NCBI RefSeq assembly: GCF_040655075.1 | Contig: NZ_JBFAJC010000005.1 | Coordinates: 1-64,000 of the forward strand | DNA from: Actinoallomurus sp040655075 | GTDB taxonomy: Bacteria; Actinomycetota; Actinomycetes; Streptosporangiales; Streptosporangiaceae | Length of the DNA stretch: 64,000 bases | Direction of reading: 5' to 3' | In this document: positions 8,509 to 16,931 of the stretch, piece after piece | Layout: every line of letters starts with the position of its first letter | How positions within the stretch are numbered: position 1 is the first letter of the stretch | Notes under the pieces: generated by a model | Told to the model about the DNA's origin: nothing | The model's input: the letters and a program-made list of their open reading frames with translations, nothing else | Databases searched by the model: none | Program-made: the position numbers and the translations under genes

Positions 8509-9321
8509 ATGACCATCCATCGAGTGGCCGTGCTGGCGCTGGACGGGATGGCCCCGCTCGACCTGGCCATCCCTTTGCAGATCTTCGGTCCGCACGCGGA
8601 GACCCCCTACGAGGTCTCCGTGTGCGGACCGACCAGTTCTGTCTCCAACACCAGCGGCTTCGCGCTGGCCGTCACCGGCGGACTGGACGTCCTGCGCGCA
8701 GCCGACACGCTGATCGTGCCGGGGTTCGGCCCGGGGTTCCTGCCGCGGCCGGGGCCGGTGCCGCCGTCGGTGCTCGACGCGCTGGCCATGGCCCGCGACC
8801 GGGGCCGGCGGGTGGTTTCCATCTGTACCGGCGCATTCGCGCTGGCCGCGGCCGGCGTGCTCGACGGGCTGCACGCCACCACACACTGGCAGTACACAGA
8901 CGAACTCGTACGGGAATACCCCGCCGTGCACGTGGATCGTGACGTGCTCTACGTAGACGAGGGCAACATCCTCACCTCCGCCGGGGTGTGCTGCGGCATC
9001 GACCTGTGCCTGCACATCCTGCGCCGCGACCTGGGCGCCGTTGTGGCCGACCAGATCGCCCGGCGCATGGTCGCCGCTCCCCACCGCGAGGGCGGCCAGG
9101 CCCAGTTCGTACCCGCACCCGTCACGGTCACCGGCGACACGGCGCTGGCCGACACCCGAGCCTGGGCCCTGGAACGTCTCGGGCAGCCGCTCACCGTGAC
9201 CCAACTCGCCCGCCACGCCGGCATGTCCGAACGTTCGTTCATGCGCCGGTTCGTCGAGGAGACGGGCACGACGCCGCTGCAGTGGCTGGTGGGCGCCCGG
9301 CTCGGCCTGCATGGACAATAA
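8509..9321 (+). CDS. GlxA-type AraC regulator, C-terminally truncated
   Basis: Residues 1-180 form the DJ-1/PfpI amidase-like domain, with the elbow VSICTGAFALAAAG keeping the conserved cysteine. An AraC-type HTH begins at about residue 225 (LTVTQLARHAGMSERSFMRR). Full-length relatives continue after GARL with a second helix-turn-helix (~45 more residues); here the frame ends after GARLGLHGQ at TAA 9319-9321. The break lies exactly where the next GlxA-type gene begins, so recombination between two paralogues is a simple explanation. The remaining protein has only one of the two DNA-binding subdomains and may not bind DNA normally. The start ATG lacks a strong ribosome site. Confidence 0.8.
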   Translation: MTIHRVAVLALDGMAPLDLAIPLQIFGPHAETPYEVSVCGPTSSVSNTSGFALAVTGGLDVLRAADTLIVPGFGPGFLPRPGPVPPSVLDALAMARDRGRRVVSICTGAFALAAAGVLDGLHATTHWQYTDELVREYPAVHVDRDVLYVDEGNILTSAGVCCGIDLCLHILRRDLGAVVADQIARRMVAAPHREGGQAQFVPAPVTVTGDTALADTRAWALERLGQPLTVTQLARHAGMSERSFMRRFVEETGTTPLQWLVGARLGLHGQ

Positions 9322-9334
9322 CCCCAGAGTACTC

Positions 9335-10306
9335 ATGACACCTTTTCCCGTGCCGTCCTCCCGCCTGCGCCGCGTCGCCGTCCTGGTGCTCGAGGGTGCG
9401 AAGCCGCTTGATGTCGGCATCCCCGCGCAGGTGTTCACGACCCGGGTGAGCATGCCGTACGAGGTGCGGGTGTGCGGCGCGGCACCCGGGCTTGTGACCG
9501 GCGGCGATGGCCTGGCCTACCACGTCGCCCACGGTCTCGACGCGCTTGTGTGGGCCGACATCGTCTTCGTCCCCGGCTATCGGTTCCCGGACCGCGACGA
9601 CCCGCCACAGGCCGTCGTCGATGCGCTGATCTCCGCACACGACCGAGGTGCACGGCTCGCCGCCATCTCGACGGGTGCCTTCGCGCTCGCCGCCACGGGC
9701 CTGCTCGACGGCAAGCGCGCCACGACGCACTGGCACTACACGCGGGCGCTCGCACAGAAGCATCCGCTCGTCCGGGTCGACGAGAACGTCCTGTTCGTCG
9801 ACGAGGGCAGCGTGCTGACGTCGGCCGGCGCCGCCTCGGGCATCGACCTGTGCCTGCACGTCCTGCGCGGCGATCTCGGCGTGGCCGTGTCGAACCACGC
9901 GGCCCGGCGCCTGGTCGCGGCCCCCTACCGCAGCGGCGGCCAGGCGCAGTACGTGCCGCGCAGCGTGCCCGAGCCGCTCGGTGAACGGTTCGCCGCCACC
10001 CGCGAATGGGCCCTGCACCGGCTCGACGAAGCCCTCAGCCTCGAATCCCTCGCCCAGCACGCGGCGGTCTCACCGCGTACGTTCTCGCGGCGCTTCGTCG
10101 AGGACACCGGGTACACGCCGATGCAGTGGGTCATGCGTGCCCGCATCGACCTGGCCCGTGAGCTGCTCGAGCGTTCAAAGCGCAGCGTCGAGCAGATCGC
10201 GAACGACGTCGGTCTCGGCACCGGCGCGAATCTGCGGCGGCATTTCCAGCGCATCCTCGGCACCACCCCCAGCGAGTACCGGCGTACCTTCACACGCGGC
10301 GAGTAG
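9335..10306 (+). CDS. GlxA family transcriptional regulator (DJ-1/PfpI + AraC HTH)
   Basis: A full-length 323-residue regulator: DJ-1/PfpI-like domain to about residue 190, then two AraC helix-turn-helix units (LESLAQHAAVSPRTFSRRF and VEQIANDVGLGTGANLRRHF). The elbow reads AISTGAFALAATG, so serine replaces the cysteine found at this position in the preceding paralogue. ATG 9311 is also in frame and overlaps the previous stop; ATG 9335 is chosen for family-like length, but neither has a good ribosome site. The gap gene starts 100 bases downstream on the same strand and may be its target. Confidence 0.87.
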   Translation: MTPFPVPSSRLRRVAVLVLEGAKPLDVGIPAQVFTTRVSMPYEVRVCGAAPGLVTGGDGLAYHVAHGLDALVWADIVFVPGYRFPDRDDPPQAVVDALISAHDRGARLAAISTGAFALAATGLLDGKRATTHWHYTRALAQKHPLVRVDENVLFVDEGSVLTSAGAASGIDLCLHVLRGDLGVAVSNHAARRLVAAPYRSGGQAQYVPRSVPEPLGERFAATREWALHRLDEALSLESLAQHAAVSPRTFSRRFVEDTGYTPMQWVMRARIDLARELLERSKRSVEQIANDVGLGTGANLRRHFQRILGTTPSEYRRTFTRGE

Positions 10307-10406
10307 CCCGGCGTCTGGCGCGATCCTTTCGAACCATGGCGCTCACGCCACGGCCATGGCCGGATCCCGCACACGAGACTGGTGACGAACCGAAGGGACA
10401 CCGCAC

Positions 10407-11405
10407 ATGACTCGCATCGCCATCAACGGATTCGGCCGCATCGGACGCAACGTGCTGCGCGCCCTGCTGGAACGCGACAGCAAGCTCGAGATCGTCGCCA
10501 TCAACGACCTCACCGAACCCGTCACCCTCGCCCGGCTCCTCGCCTTCGACACCACCGCCGGACGGCTCGGCCGTCCGGTGACCGTCGACGGGGACGCCCT
10601 TGTCGTCGACGGCCGACGCATCACGGTACTCGCCGAGCGGGAGCCGGCGCGGCTGCCGTGGGCCGAGCTCGGCGTCGACGTCGTGCTGGAGGCGACAGGC
10701 CGCTTCACGTCGGCCAAGGCCGCCCGCGCTCACCTGGACGCGGGAGCGAACAAGGTCCTCGTCAGTGCGCCGTCGGACGGCGCCGACGTCACGCTCGCGT
10801 ACGGGGTCAACACGGAGAAGTACGACCCGATCATGCATACGATCGTCTCGAACGCCTCGTGCACGACGAACGCGCTGGCGCCGCTGGCCGCGGTGCTCGA
10901 CGAACTCGCCGGCATCGAGCACGGCTTCATGACCACGGTGCACGCCTACACGCAGGAGCAGAACCTGCAGGACGGTCCGCACCGCGACGCCCGTCGCGCC
11001 CGTGCCGCCGCTGTCAACATCGTGCCGACCACGACGGGCGCCGCCAAGGCGATCGGCCTCGTGCTGCCCGACCTCGAGGGCAAGCTGTCGGGCGACTCGA
11101 TCCGCGTGCCGGTGCCGGTCGGCTCGATCGTCGAACTCAACACCACCGTCGCCCGCGACGTGACGCGCGACGACGTGCTGGCCGCGTACCGCGCCGCCGC
11201 GCAGGGCCCGCTCGCCGGCGTCCTCGAGTACTCCGACGACCCGCTCGTGTCGTCCGACATCGTCGGCAACCCCGCCTCGTCGATCTTCGACTCGGCCCTC
11301 ACCCGTGTCGACGGCCGCCACGTCAAGGTGGTCGCCTGGTACGACAACGAGTGGGGCTTCTCCAACCGCGTGATCGACACGCTGGAGCTCCTCGCCACAC
11401 GCTGA
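10407..11405 (+). CDS. gap: Type I glyceraldehyde-3-phosphate dehydrogenase
   Basis: Catalyses the NAD(P)-dependent, phosphate-linked oxidation of glyceraldehyde 3-phosphate to 1,3-bisphosphoglycerate in glycolysis. The 332-residue protein has the Rossmann start RIAINGFGRIGRNVLRAL, the catalytic motif SNASCTTN with Cys at 152, and the C-terminal WYDNEWGFSNR. Ribosome site GAAGGGA precedes ATG 10407. Normal primary gap genes in actinomycetes sit with pgk and tpiA; this one stands alone after two GlxA-type regulators, so it is probably a secondary, separately regulated isozyme. A perfect hairpin follows the gene. Confidence 0.96.
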   Translation: MTRIAINGFGRIGRNVLRALLERDSKLEIVAINDLTEPVTLARLLAFDTTAGRLGRPVTVDGDALVVDGRRITVLAEREPARLPWAELGVDVVLEATGRFTSAKAARAHLDAGANKVLVSAPSDGADVTLAYGVNTEKYDPIMHTIVSNASCTTNALAPLAAVLDELAGIEHGFMTTVHAYTQEQNLQDGPHRDARRARAAAVNIVPTTTGAAKAIGLVLPDLEGKLSGDSIRVPVPVGSIVELNTTVARDVTRDDVLAAYRAAAQGPLAGVLEYSDDPLVSSDIVGNPASSIFDSALTRVDGRHVKVVAWYDNEWGFSNRVIDTLELLATR

Positions 11406-11530
11406 CCGGTCCCCGAGCCGCCCTCGGAAACCGCTCCCAGCGCGGGTCGAGGGCCGCTCCCCGCTCAGGAATACCGCGGCCTCGTGCCGCCTGCGGACGG
11501 TGGCCCGCTTTTCTTTCGCTTTTGCCGACC

Positions 11531-11556
11531 GGTCCGCCGCGAGAACGCGGCGGACC
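11531..11556. terminator. Bidirectional hairpin terminator between gap and VOC gene
   Basis: Perfect 11-base arms (GGTCCGCCGCG / CGCGGCGGACC) around the loop AGAA. It lies between the convergent stops of gap (11405) and the VOC protein (11584). No U-tract, as usual in high-GC actinomycetes; a T-rich run (CTTTTCTTTCGCTTTTG) sits on the gap side. Confidence 0.75.
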
Positions 11557-11583
11557 CTCCGTGTCGCGTGGCGGGCCAGGCGG

Positions 11584-12006
11584 TCAGCCGTTGTAGGGAG
11601 CGGTGACGTCCAGGACCCAGGTCACGCCGAAGCGGTCGGTGAGCATGCCGTACAGCGGCGCCCACGGTGCGGCTTCCAGGGGTCGTACCACCGTCGAGCC
11701 TTCCGACAGCTTCTGCCACAGGGCGCTGATCTCGTCGGCGTCGTCGCCGCGTACGGACACGAAGAACGGGTCGTCTCCCTGGCTCCAGGCCAGTTGGGAG
11801 GGCACGTCGTACGCCATGATGTGGAAGCCGTTGTCCGCGACGACCTCGCCCCACATCACCCGGTCCGCCTCGCTCTCGTTCTGCACGTTGCCGGCGTCCC
11901 TGTAGGTGACGGCGACGGTCCGCCCGCCGAACACCGACTGGTAGAAGTCCAGTGCCTCACGCGCGGCGCCCCGGAAGTTCAGGTGGGTGGTGGTGATGAC
12001 AGCCAT
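11584..12006 (-). CDS. VOC family (PhnB/glyoxalase-like) protein
   Basis: A 140-residue vicinal-oxygen-chelate fold protein of the PhnB/YdhR-like group (typical opening TTHLNFRGAAREALDFYQSVFGG and closing DRFGVTWVLDV). Start ATG at 12006 has AAGGAG eight bases upstream; the frame is open much further but that is shadow of the divergent gene. Many such proteins have lost metal-dependent catalysis and their substrates are unknown. It is divergent from a WYL-domain regulator and the shared 156-base region contains a perfect inverted repeat, so this is probably the regulator's target. Confidence 0.9.
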   Translation of the reverse strand: MAVITTTHLNFRGAAREALDFYQSVFGGRTVAVTYRDAGNVQNESEADRVMWGEVVADNGFHIMAYDVPSQLAWSQGDDPFFVSVRGDDADEISALWQKLSEGSTVVRPLEAAPWAPLYGMLTDRFGVTWVLDVTAPYNG

Positions 12007-12134
12007 GAGCTGCTCCTTGCCTTCAGTCCGTTCGGGTGTGCACCGCCGCCGGGAGATCCGGACGCGGCGCAGCCACCGTGACCTGGAGCGACGCTCCCTC
12101 GGTGGCTTGGGACCCACCATCACAGAGGTAGCGG

Positions 12135-12150
12135 ACAGGATGTGTCCTGT
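12135..12150. promoter_or_regulatory. Inverted-repeat operator between VOC and WYL genes
   Basis: ACAGGA-TGTG-TCCTGT, perfect 6-base arms, ending 12 bases before the ATG of the WYL regulator. Position suggests autorepression and control of the divergent VOC gene. Confidence 0.6.
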
Positions 12151-12162
12151 ATTTTCGGCAGA

Positions 12163-13155
12163 ATGGCGGGTGTGCAGAAAACGTCTTCGCGGCTGCTCTC
12201 GCTGCTCTCGCTGCTCCAGATGCGCCGTGACTGGTCCGGCGACGACCTCGCCGAACGCCTCGACGTCACCCCGCGCACGGTGCGCCGCGACGTCGACCGG
12301 CTGCGGGAACTCGGGTACCCGATCCTGACCTTCAAAGGACCCGCCGGCGGTTACCGTCTGGATGCGGGCTCCCATCTGCCTCCACTGCTGTTCGACGACG
12401 GCCAGGCCGTCGCTCTGGCCCTCGCCCTGCAGACCGCCGCCACCAGCACCACGATCGGCGAGGACGCGAAACGTGCGCTGGCCACCGTCCGCCAGGTCAT
12501 GCCTCCACGCCTGCGCCACCGGATCGACCTGCTGCGCGCCACTGCCGTGCGACCGCCCGAGAACGACAGCGCCGCGCCGGTCGACTCCCAGACCCTCGTG
12601 GAGCTGGGCAACGTCATCCACACCCGTGCGGAGCTCCGCTTCGACTACGGGCCCGACCGCGCCGCCGCCGCCGAGCACCCCCGCCGTACGCAACCCCACC
12701 ACCTGGTCACGTGCCGCGGCCACTGGTACCTCCTGGCCTGGGACCTGGACCGCGAGGACTGGCGGGTCTTCCGCGTCGACCGGATCCGCCCCCGCACCCC
12801 CACCGGCCCTCGCTTCACCCCGCGCGATATCCCCGGCGGTGACGTCGCCGCCTTCATCACCAGCCGATTCCGCGGCAACGACGGCACCCACACCGACTGG
12901 CCGTGCCAGGGCGAAGTCATCCTCGACCTCCCCGCCACCGCCGTCGCCCCCTTCGCCCAGGACGGCACCGTCGAAGCACTCGGCCCCGGCCGATGCCGCC
13001 TCACCCTCGGCTCCTGGTCATGGACCGGACTGGCCGCCGCCCTCGGCCGTTTCGACACCGACATCGAAGTCATCGGCCCACGCGAACTCAGCGACGCATT
13101 CGCGCAGCTCGCCACCCGCTACGCCAACGCCACCCGCAATACCGGCTCGCCCTGA
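12163..13155 (+). CDS. HTH (DeoR-like) regulator with WYL domain, YafY family
   Basis: Residues ~8-60 are a winged helix (LSGDDLAERL-type: WSGDDLAERLDVTPRTVRRD), residues ~140-225 a WYL ligand/nucleic-acid-binding domain (HLVTCRGHWYLLAWDLDR with the W-Y-L triad and FRVDRIR), followed by a WCX C-terminal extension. 330 residues, normal for the family. ATG 12163 and GTG 12172 are both plausible starts; neither has a strong ribosome site and the transcript may be leaderless, since an inverted repeat lies just upstream. Divergent from a VOC protein that is its likely target. Confidence 0.9.
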   Translation: MAGVQKTSSRLLSLLSLLQMRRDWSGDDLAERLDVTPRTVRRDVDRLRELGYPILTFKGPAGGYRLDAGSHLPPLLFDDGQAVALALALQTAATSTTIGEDAKRALATVRQVMPPRLRHRIDLLRATAVRPPENDSAAPVDSQTLVELGNVIHTRAELRFDYGPDRAAAAEHPRRTQPHHLVTCRGHWYLLAWDLDREDWRVFRVDRIRPRTPTGPRFTPRDIPGGDVAAFITSRFRGNDGTHTDWPCQGEVILDLPATAVAPFAQDGTVEALGPGRCRLTLGSWSWTGLAAALGRFDTDIEVIGPRELSDAFAQLATRYANATRNTGSP

Positions 13156-13575
13156 CCTCGGGTGTGACCGGGCCCGGTTCCTCAAAGCCCAGGCGTCCGA
13201 GGTGACACATTATTCGGCACCCACAGGCCGGGTGATCGGACACCGCAGAATCGGAAGGATTGCGAAATACAAAGCGCCGAAACGGTGGTGAGCGCGGCCC
13301 AACACCACCTCCTTTACCACCGAAAGAGCGACAGAGCCGAAAACCGCGCAGTCCCGCCTGCGAACATCCGCCCGATGACGTATCATCCGCCGTTACGGCG
13401 GGCACTCTGGCGATTACGCGCCAATTTGCGACGACAAGATCGCCGAGTGTAGCGTTGCCGAATTCGGTCGCGCGGCCCGGTGATCAATGTGGATTTCTGA
13501 CCCCGCACGAAGTATCGGGCGCCCACCGCGTTGTTGTTCGGCTCCCCCACTCGCCGACACTCGTCAGGAGCGCAC
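13156..13575. other. 420-base AT-richer intergenic region upstream of P450
   Basis: No supported reading frame. The stretch is visibly less GC-rich than its neighbours. It contains two inverted repeats, CCGCCG-TTA-CGGCGG at 13387-13401 and TGGCG-ATTACG-CGCCA at 13408-13423, the second of which could be an operator for the P450 promoter. No clear -35/-10 pair was recognised. Confidence 0.5.
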
Positions 13576-14976
13576 ATGACCTCGCCCGATTACAATCCGG
13601 CACCATCACCAGACGGTTCAAAGACCGGCGGGCTCCCTATGCTGTACGGCCCGGAGTTCGCCGCCGACCCTGAAAGCGTGTATCGCAGGCTCCGCGCGTA
13701 CGGCCCCATCGCCCCGGTCGAACTGGACCCGGGCGTGCCCGGAATGCTCGTCACGGACTACGACGTCGCGCTTGAAATCATGCGCGACCAGGTGAGATTT
13801 CCCCGCGACGCCCGCCGCTGGCAAGAGGGGATTCCACACGAATGCCCGATTCTGCCGATCATGGCGTACCGGCCGACGTGCAACCTGACCGACGACCCCC
13901 TCCGATCGCGGCTGCGGAAGGCCGTGACCGACACCTTGGACCGTGTCGACCCGAAGGCGCTGCGCACCTTCGTCGAGCGCAGCGCGGACAGGCTCATCGG
14001 CCGGATGGCACCCCAGGGTGAGGCGGACCTCCGCACCGATTACTCCCTTATTCTGCCGCTGCTGGTGTTCAACGAACTGTTCGGTTGCCCGGCCGAGCTC
14101 GGCGACCGGATGGTCGATGCCATTCAGGAGGTCCTCAAGTGGGAGAACTCCGAAGAGGCGAACATGACGCTCGCCCTGTGCGTCCTGGAACTCATGGCGC
14201 TCAAGCGCGAGAACCCCGGCCAGGACATGACGACGTGGCTGATGGACCACCCGGCCGAGCTCACGGATGAGGAGGTCGCGCACCAGATCGTGATGCTCGT
14301 CGGCGCGGGAAGCGAACTCGTGCAGAACCTGATCATCAACACGACGCGCTTGTTGCTGTCCGACGAGCGGTTCGCAAGTGATCTGTCCCGCGGGGATCTG
14401 CTCGTCGAGGACGCCCTTGAGGAGGTCCTGTGGACGGACCCGCCGCTCGCCAACTTCGGAGCCACCTACCCGGTCAGGTCGTTCGACTTCCACGGCGTGC
14501 GGCTGCCGGCCGACCAGCCGGTCATCATCAGCTTCGCGGCGGCCAACAACGACCCGTCGACCCGGGCCGAGGATCGGGTGGGCAACCGCGCCCACCTGGC
14601 GTGGGGCATCGGTCCGCATGTCTGCCCGGCTCAGGGGCAGGCACGCATCATCGCGACGGTCGCCATCGAGAAGCTCCTCGATGGGCTGCCGGACATGGAG
14701 TTGGCCGTCCCCGCCGAGGAGCTCACGTGGCGACCCGGTTGGATCCAGCGCGCCCTGTCCTCGCTGCCCGTACGCTTCTCGGCCCCTCTCGAACCCGCGC
14801 AGGCTCGGCCGGGAGCGCCGTACCCGGTGACCGGACCGGGCGGCCATAACGCCCCGGGGACTCCGACCGCCCCCTTCGCCACCGCGACAGCACCGGCACC
14901 CCAGGCGCCGACGCCCCATGCGCCGGCCCGCTGGTGGCGCCGCCTGGCGAACTGGTGGACCGGTAACGCAGACTGA
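13576..14976 (+). CDS. Cytochrome P450, CYP157-like, with EVLW in place of ExxR
   Basis: A 466-residue P450. The heme-binding segment is LAWGIGPHVCPAQG with the ligand Cys at about residue 350. In the K-helix, where nearly all P450s have ExxR, the sequence is E283-V-L-W286, so the Arg is Trp. This loss is established for the CYP157 family of streptomycetes, whose members usually sit at the end of conservons (cvnA-D). The C-terminal ~60 residues after the heme domain are a Pro/Ala/Thr-rich tail ending in a Trp/Arg-rich segment (RWWRRLANWWTG). Start ATG 13576 follows AGGAG; the frame is open 15 codons upstream. No conservon genes are next to it here, and no ferredoxin gene either. Substrate unknown. 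Confidence 0.88.
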   Translation: MTSPDYNPAPSPDGSKTGGLPMLYGPEFAADPESVYRRLRAYGPIAPVELDPGVPGMLVTDYDVALEIMRDQVRFPRDARRWQEGIPHECPILPIMAYRPTCNLTDDPLRSRLRKAVTDTLDRVDPKALRTFVERSADRLIGRMAPQGEADLRTDYSLILPLLVFNELFGCPAELGDRMVDAIQEVLKWENSEEANMTLALCVLELMALKRENPGQDMTTWLMDHPAELTDEEVAHQIVMLVGAGSELVQNLIINTTRLLLSDERFASDLSRGDLLVEDALEEVLWTDPPLANFGATYPVRSFDFHGVRLPADQPVIISFAAANNDPSTRAEDRVGNRAHLAWGIGPHVCPAQGQARIIATVAIEKLLDGLPDMELAVPAEELTWRPGWIQRALSSLPVRFSAPLEPAQARPGAPYPVTGPGGHNAPGTPTAPFATATAPAPQAPTPHAPARWWRRLANWWTGNAD

Positions 14977-14998
14977 CGGCGATCCCAGAGCTCATGGA

Positions 14999-15616
14999 TC
15001 AGCTGTGGCCGGCTCCACTGGGCGTTCTCCTCATCGGTTTCTCCCGCCTACGCCGCTTGCGAACCATTCGTGTCAACCGCCATCCGATCAGGACGAGCAC
15101 GATCAGGAACAGGATGACGAGCGCTGGGATCAGGAGCGCGACGAGGCTCATCACCAGTGACATCGCGTCTTCCGCCGCGCTCACGAAGGGCGTTCCGACG
15201 CCGACCGTGCCGACGTTGATGACGGGACGCACGCCGGCCTTGGTGACGTGCACGCACAGCGCGACGACGATGCCCAGCGCCCAGCCCACCCAGGGATGAT
15301 CGGTCATCCACCCGGAGTGGTCGATCCGCGCGGCCGCGTTCGAGGCGGCGAAGACGGCACCGCCGGCCGCAGGCCGTACGAATGTCTGTATCGCGTCGTT
15401 GACATGGTCGACGACGGCGACCTTGTCGAGAACGACTTCCGCGGCGAGCAAGACCGCCACGGCGGTGAGCGCCCATCCGTTGCCCATCCACGCGAACTGG
15501 TGCGGCAGTGCGATCACGTCGGTGAAGCGGGCGAGCAGGCCGACCACCAGGATCGGGATATAGGCGTTCAGACCGGCTGATGCGGACAGGCCGAGCCCGG
15601 TCAAGGTCGCGAACAT
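14999..15616 (-). CDS. DUF4126 integral membrane protein
   Basis: A 205-residue polytopic membrane protein with the DUF4126 pattern: GLGLSASAGLNAYIPILVVGLLARF at the N-terminus, ALPHQFAWMGNGW, then further hydrophobic segments (ALTAVAVLLAAEVVLDKV, VGWALGIVVALCVHV and a strong C-terminal helix SLVALLIPALVILFLIVLVLIGW), ending in a basic cytoplasmic tail. Start ATG 15616 matches family length, but there is no clear ribosome site. Function of the family is not known. It converges on the P450 gene. Confidence 0.82.
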   Translation of the reverse strand: MFATLTGLGLSASAGLNAYIPILVVGLLARFTDVIALPHQFAWMGNGWALTAVAVLLAAEVVLDKVAVVDHVNDAIQTFVRPAAGGAVFAASNAAARIDHSGWMTDHPWVGWALGIVVALCVHVTKAGVRPVINVGTVGVGTPFVSAAEDAMSLVMSLVALLIPALVILFLIVLVLIGWRLTRMVRKRRRREKPMRRTPSGAGHS

Positions 15617-15851
15617 GCCAGGTAAGACGTCATCGAGGGGGAGGAAGGTTCCGCGGACACACCCGGCGGTGCACGTCGTACGAGCCGCACTGCGCCATGA
15701 AGTCACGGAACGCACCGCCGAACCGCTTCCCGAATGAATGCCTCGGGACGGTCGAGCGCGCGGAACCACTGAGGCCCGCCGGCGCCCAGTGAGCCGGTCG
15801 GCGACGGTTCCCGACGAGCGCCCCCGTGTCAGAACCGCCGGAGCGCGGGGC

Positions 15852-16931
15852 TCACGCTGCCGCGTGCGGTGGCGGAGGGTCGCCGGCCCATGCGGCGTGC
15901 AAGAGGCCGGTCAGACCTTCCGCGGTGACGTCGATCGGGTTGGCGTACGGGTCGGCGAGCACCTCGTCGACGATCCGGGGGATGTCCGTCTCCGCCATTC
16001 CCAGCCGACGGAGTGACCGCGGGGCCCCGAGCTCACCGGCGAGTTCCCAGAAGCGGCGTGCCGGGTCGGCGGTGCCTCCGAGCGCGCGGCGCAGTGCGGC
16101 CACGGCCTGTGGTGCGCCGGGCTGGTTGTAGGCGAGAGCGTGTGGGAGGACGACCGTGTGAGTGGCGGCGTGGGGCAGGTCAAGCGTTCCGCCGAGGCTG
16201 TGGCACAGCTTGTGATGGAGCGACATCGTCGTGGCGCCGAGGCAGGCGCCGCTCAGCCAGGCTCCGTACTGGGCCTGCTCCCGGGCTTCGAGGTCGCCGT
16301 TGTCGCGTACGAGGGCGGGCAGAGCGTTGGTGAGGGCTCGGACGCCTTCCTCGGCCATCAGCGAGATGATCGGGCTGGTGTCGGGCGCGTAGAGGGCCTC
16401 CACGGCATGCGCGGCGGCGTTGATCCCGCTGGTCACCGAGAGATCGGTGGGCAGGGTGAGGGTAAGTCCCGGGTCGTAGAGCACGCTGACCGGCAGGACG
16501 CGCGGGTCCCGGCCGGTGCGTTTGCGTCCGCCCTCGGTCAGCCCCCAGATGGGCGTCATCTCCGAACCGGCGTAGGTGGTGGGGACGGCGAGGACCGGCA
16601 GTCCATGGGCCAGGGCGACGGCTTTGCCCAGACCGATCGCCGAGCCGCCGCCGACGGCGACGCAGCAGTCGGCCCCGAGGGCGAGTGCTCGGTCCCGGGC
16701 GAGGTCGGCGACCTCCAGTGGAACGTGCATGCGCGCCTCGGCCAGGACACCCGCCGAACGGCTTCCGAGCGCGTCGGCGATCATCCGGCCAGTGGACTCC
16801 TGCTCGGGGCCGCAGAGGACCAGCGCCCGCTCGTATCCCAGGCGCTCGATCTCCTGGGGCAGCGACTTCACGGCTCCGACGCCGAAGACCACCCGCATCG
16901 GCAGGGCCTGGTAGGTGAACGGCCGGATCAC
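15852..16931 (-). CDS. Maleylacetate reductase
   Basis: An iron-containing alcohol-dehydrogenase-type enzyme of 359 residues that reduces maleylacetate to 3-oxoadipate with NAD(P)H, the last specific step in hydroxyquinol and chlorocatechol breakdown. The N-terminal FTYQALPMRVVFG and the motifs VGGGSAIGLGKAVAL, VPTTYAGSEMTPIWG and LHHKLCHSLGG(TLDLPHAATH) are typical of the MacA/TfdF subfamily. It starts with GTG that overlaps the stop of the upstream dioxygenase gene by four bases (GTGA), so the two are translationally coupled. The enzyme pair directly defines the hydroxyquinol pathway. Confidence 0.94.
   Translation of the reverse strand: MIRPFTYQALPMRVVFGVGAVKSLPQEIERLGYERALVLCGPEQESTGRMIADALGSRSAGVLAEARMHVPLEVADLARDRALALGADCCVAVGGGSAIGLGKAVALAHGLPVLAVPTTYAGSEMTPIWGLTEGGRKRTGRDPRVLPVSVLYDPGLTLTLPTDLSVTSGINAAAHAVEALYAPDTSPIISLMAEEGVRALTNALPALVRDNGDLEAREQAQYGAWLSGACLGATTMSLHHKLCHSLGGTLDLPHAATHTVVLPHALAYNQPGAPQAVAALRRALGGTADPARRFWELAGELGAPRSLRRLGMAETDIPRIVDEVLADPYANPIDVTAEGLTGLLHAAWAGDPPPPHAAA

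Noticed and set aside
10382..11596. 404-residue Arg-rich frame over gap
   Set aside because: Arg/Pro/Ala-rich shadow of the gap gene in another frame; no domains.
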